A stretch of DNA of 64,000 nt. Source: Cupriavidus basilensis (GTDB lineage: Bacteria > Pseudomonadota > Gammaproteobacteria > Burkholderiales > Burkholderiaceae). Below, in pieces: positions 63,638 through 64,000 of the stretch (the stretch's first letter is position 1; every line of letters begins with the position of its first letter). Position numbers and translations under genes: made by a program. The notes under the pieces are model-generated. The model did no database searches, was not told where the DNA came from, and worked only from the letters and a program-made list of their open reading frames with translations. The stretch covers positions 744,001 through 808,000 of the forward strand of contig NZ_BBQM01000012.1 of the NCBI RefSeq assembly GCF_000876015.1, in the 5' to 3' direction.

Positions 63638-64000
63638 ATGAGCCTTCACAGCAGACGCAACTTCCTCAAGATGGCCAGCGGCACCACCGCCGCGGCCGCG
63701 GCGCTGGCCGCCTTCCCGCCGTCGATCCGCCGCGCGCTGGCGATTCCCGCCAACAACGCCACCGGCACCATCCGCGACGTGGAGTACGTGGTGATCCTGA
63801 TGCAGGAGAACCGTTCCTTCGACAACTACTTCGGCACGTTCAAGGGCGTGCGCGGCTTCGGCGAGCGGTTCCCGATCCCGCTGGCCGGCGGCCTCGACGT
63901 GTGGCAGCAGAGCTATACCAACCGCATCGTGCGCCCATACCACCTGGACAGCACGCAGGGCAACGCCCAGCGCGTCAACGGCACCCCGCACAGCTATCCC
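63638..64000 (+). CDS. Phospholipase C, PlcN type (5' part only)
   Basis: The first 121 codons are in the window and the frame is still open at its end. The signal SRRNFLKMAS followed by an Ala-rich hydrophobic run to ALAIPA is a clear Tat signal peptide. The mature start has EYVVILMQENRSFDNYFGTF, which is the metal-binding start of the phosphocholine-specific phospholipase C/acid phosphatase AcpA group. It should cleave phospholipids outside the cytoplasm. The preceding lipoproteins probably belong to the same transcript. Confidence 0.9.
   Translation, partial: MSLHSRRNFLKMASGTTAAAAALAAFPPSIRRALAIPANNATGTIRDVEYVVILMQENRSFDNYFGTFKGVRGFGERFPIPLAGGLDVWQQSYTNRIVRPYHLDSTQGNAQRVNGTPHSYP

Overview
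The window is high-GC DNA with gene families typical of the Burkholderiales: two Bug/TctC-type periplasmic receptors, a full valine-degradation operon, a CioAB quinol oxidase, a heavy-metal RND efflux operon and many ABC importers. This points to Cupriavidus, Ralstonia or a close relative. It looks like an accessory replicon or a variable chromosomal region, because almost every gene is catabolic, transport, stress-related or regulatory. The genus is inferred; no rRNA or other taxonomic marker is present. No tRNA, rRNA, CRISPR array, transposase or integrase was recognised.

Layout. 0-4 kb: tail of a DUF3309 protein, then a minus-strand operon (cupin, two Bug receptors, acyl-CoA dehydrogenase) with a good sigma-70 promoter. 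4.1-9.7 kb: FetAB-type exporter, PmrA/PmrB-like two-component system, ArnA-decarboxylase-like UDP-sugar enzyme and a COG4705-like membrane protein. Both halves of this block start at PmrA-type boxes with the same layout. 9.8-17.6 kb: GlxA-type regulator, then an ABC importer operon with an anchored binding protein, an SfnB-like flavoprotein and a FAD/NAD(P)-binding protein. 17.9-25.1 kb: a diguanylate cyclase, then an HME-RND efflux operon (small His-containing protein, adaptor, pump, outer-membrane factor). 25.2-32 kb: AraC-type regulator and the valine catabolic operon, in which the enoyl-CoA hydratase gene is frameshifted. 32-36.3 kb: minus-strand operon of a variant ureohydrolase, a polar amino-acid ABC importer and an IclR regulator. 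36.8-40.5 kb: AlaC-type aminotransferase, HxlR regulator, and YqjI/YqjH-like metal-responsive repressor and ferric reductase.

40.5-44 kb holds a block of visibly lower GC carrying a second-copy-type trpB-trpA pair followed by a DMT/EamA exporter. It looks acquired. 44.7-50.2 kb: small secreted protein, zinc alcohol dehydrogenase, phytase-like esterase lipoprotein and metallophosphatase lipoprotein. 50.7-54.5 kb: MetQ-like receptor, TauE exporter, D-threonine/3-hydroxyaspartate aldolase-type PLP enzyme. 54.8-57.5 kb: cioA-cioB-DUF2474. 57.5-61 kb: ankyrin protein, SDR/TetR divergent pair, MFS carrier. 61.3-64 kb: phosphatase-superfamily lipoprotein, tiny lipoprotein and the start of a Tat-exported phospholipase C.

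The most striking points are: (1) the coherent PmrAB circuit with an iron-exporter-like pair inside it; (2) the low-GC trpBA-exporter cassette; (3) a ureohydrolase whose first metal-binding His is Gly; (4) short tandem repeats in a 5' leader, inside two coding regions and across three stop codons, suggesting frequent slippage or duplication.
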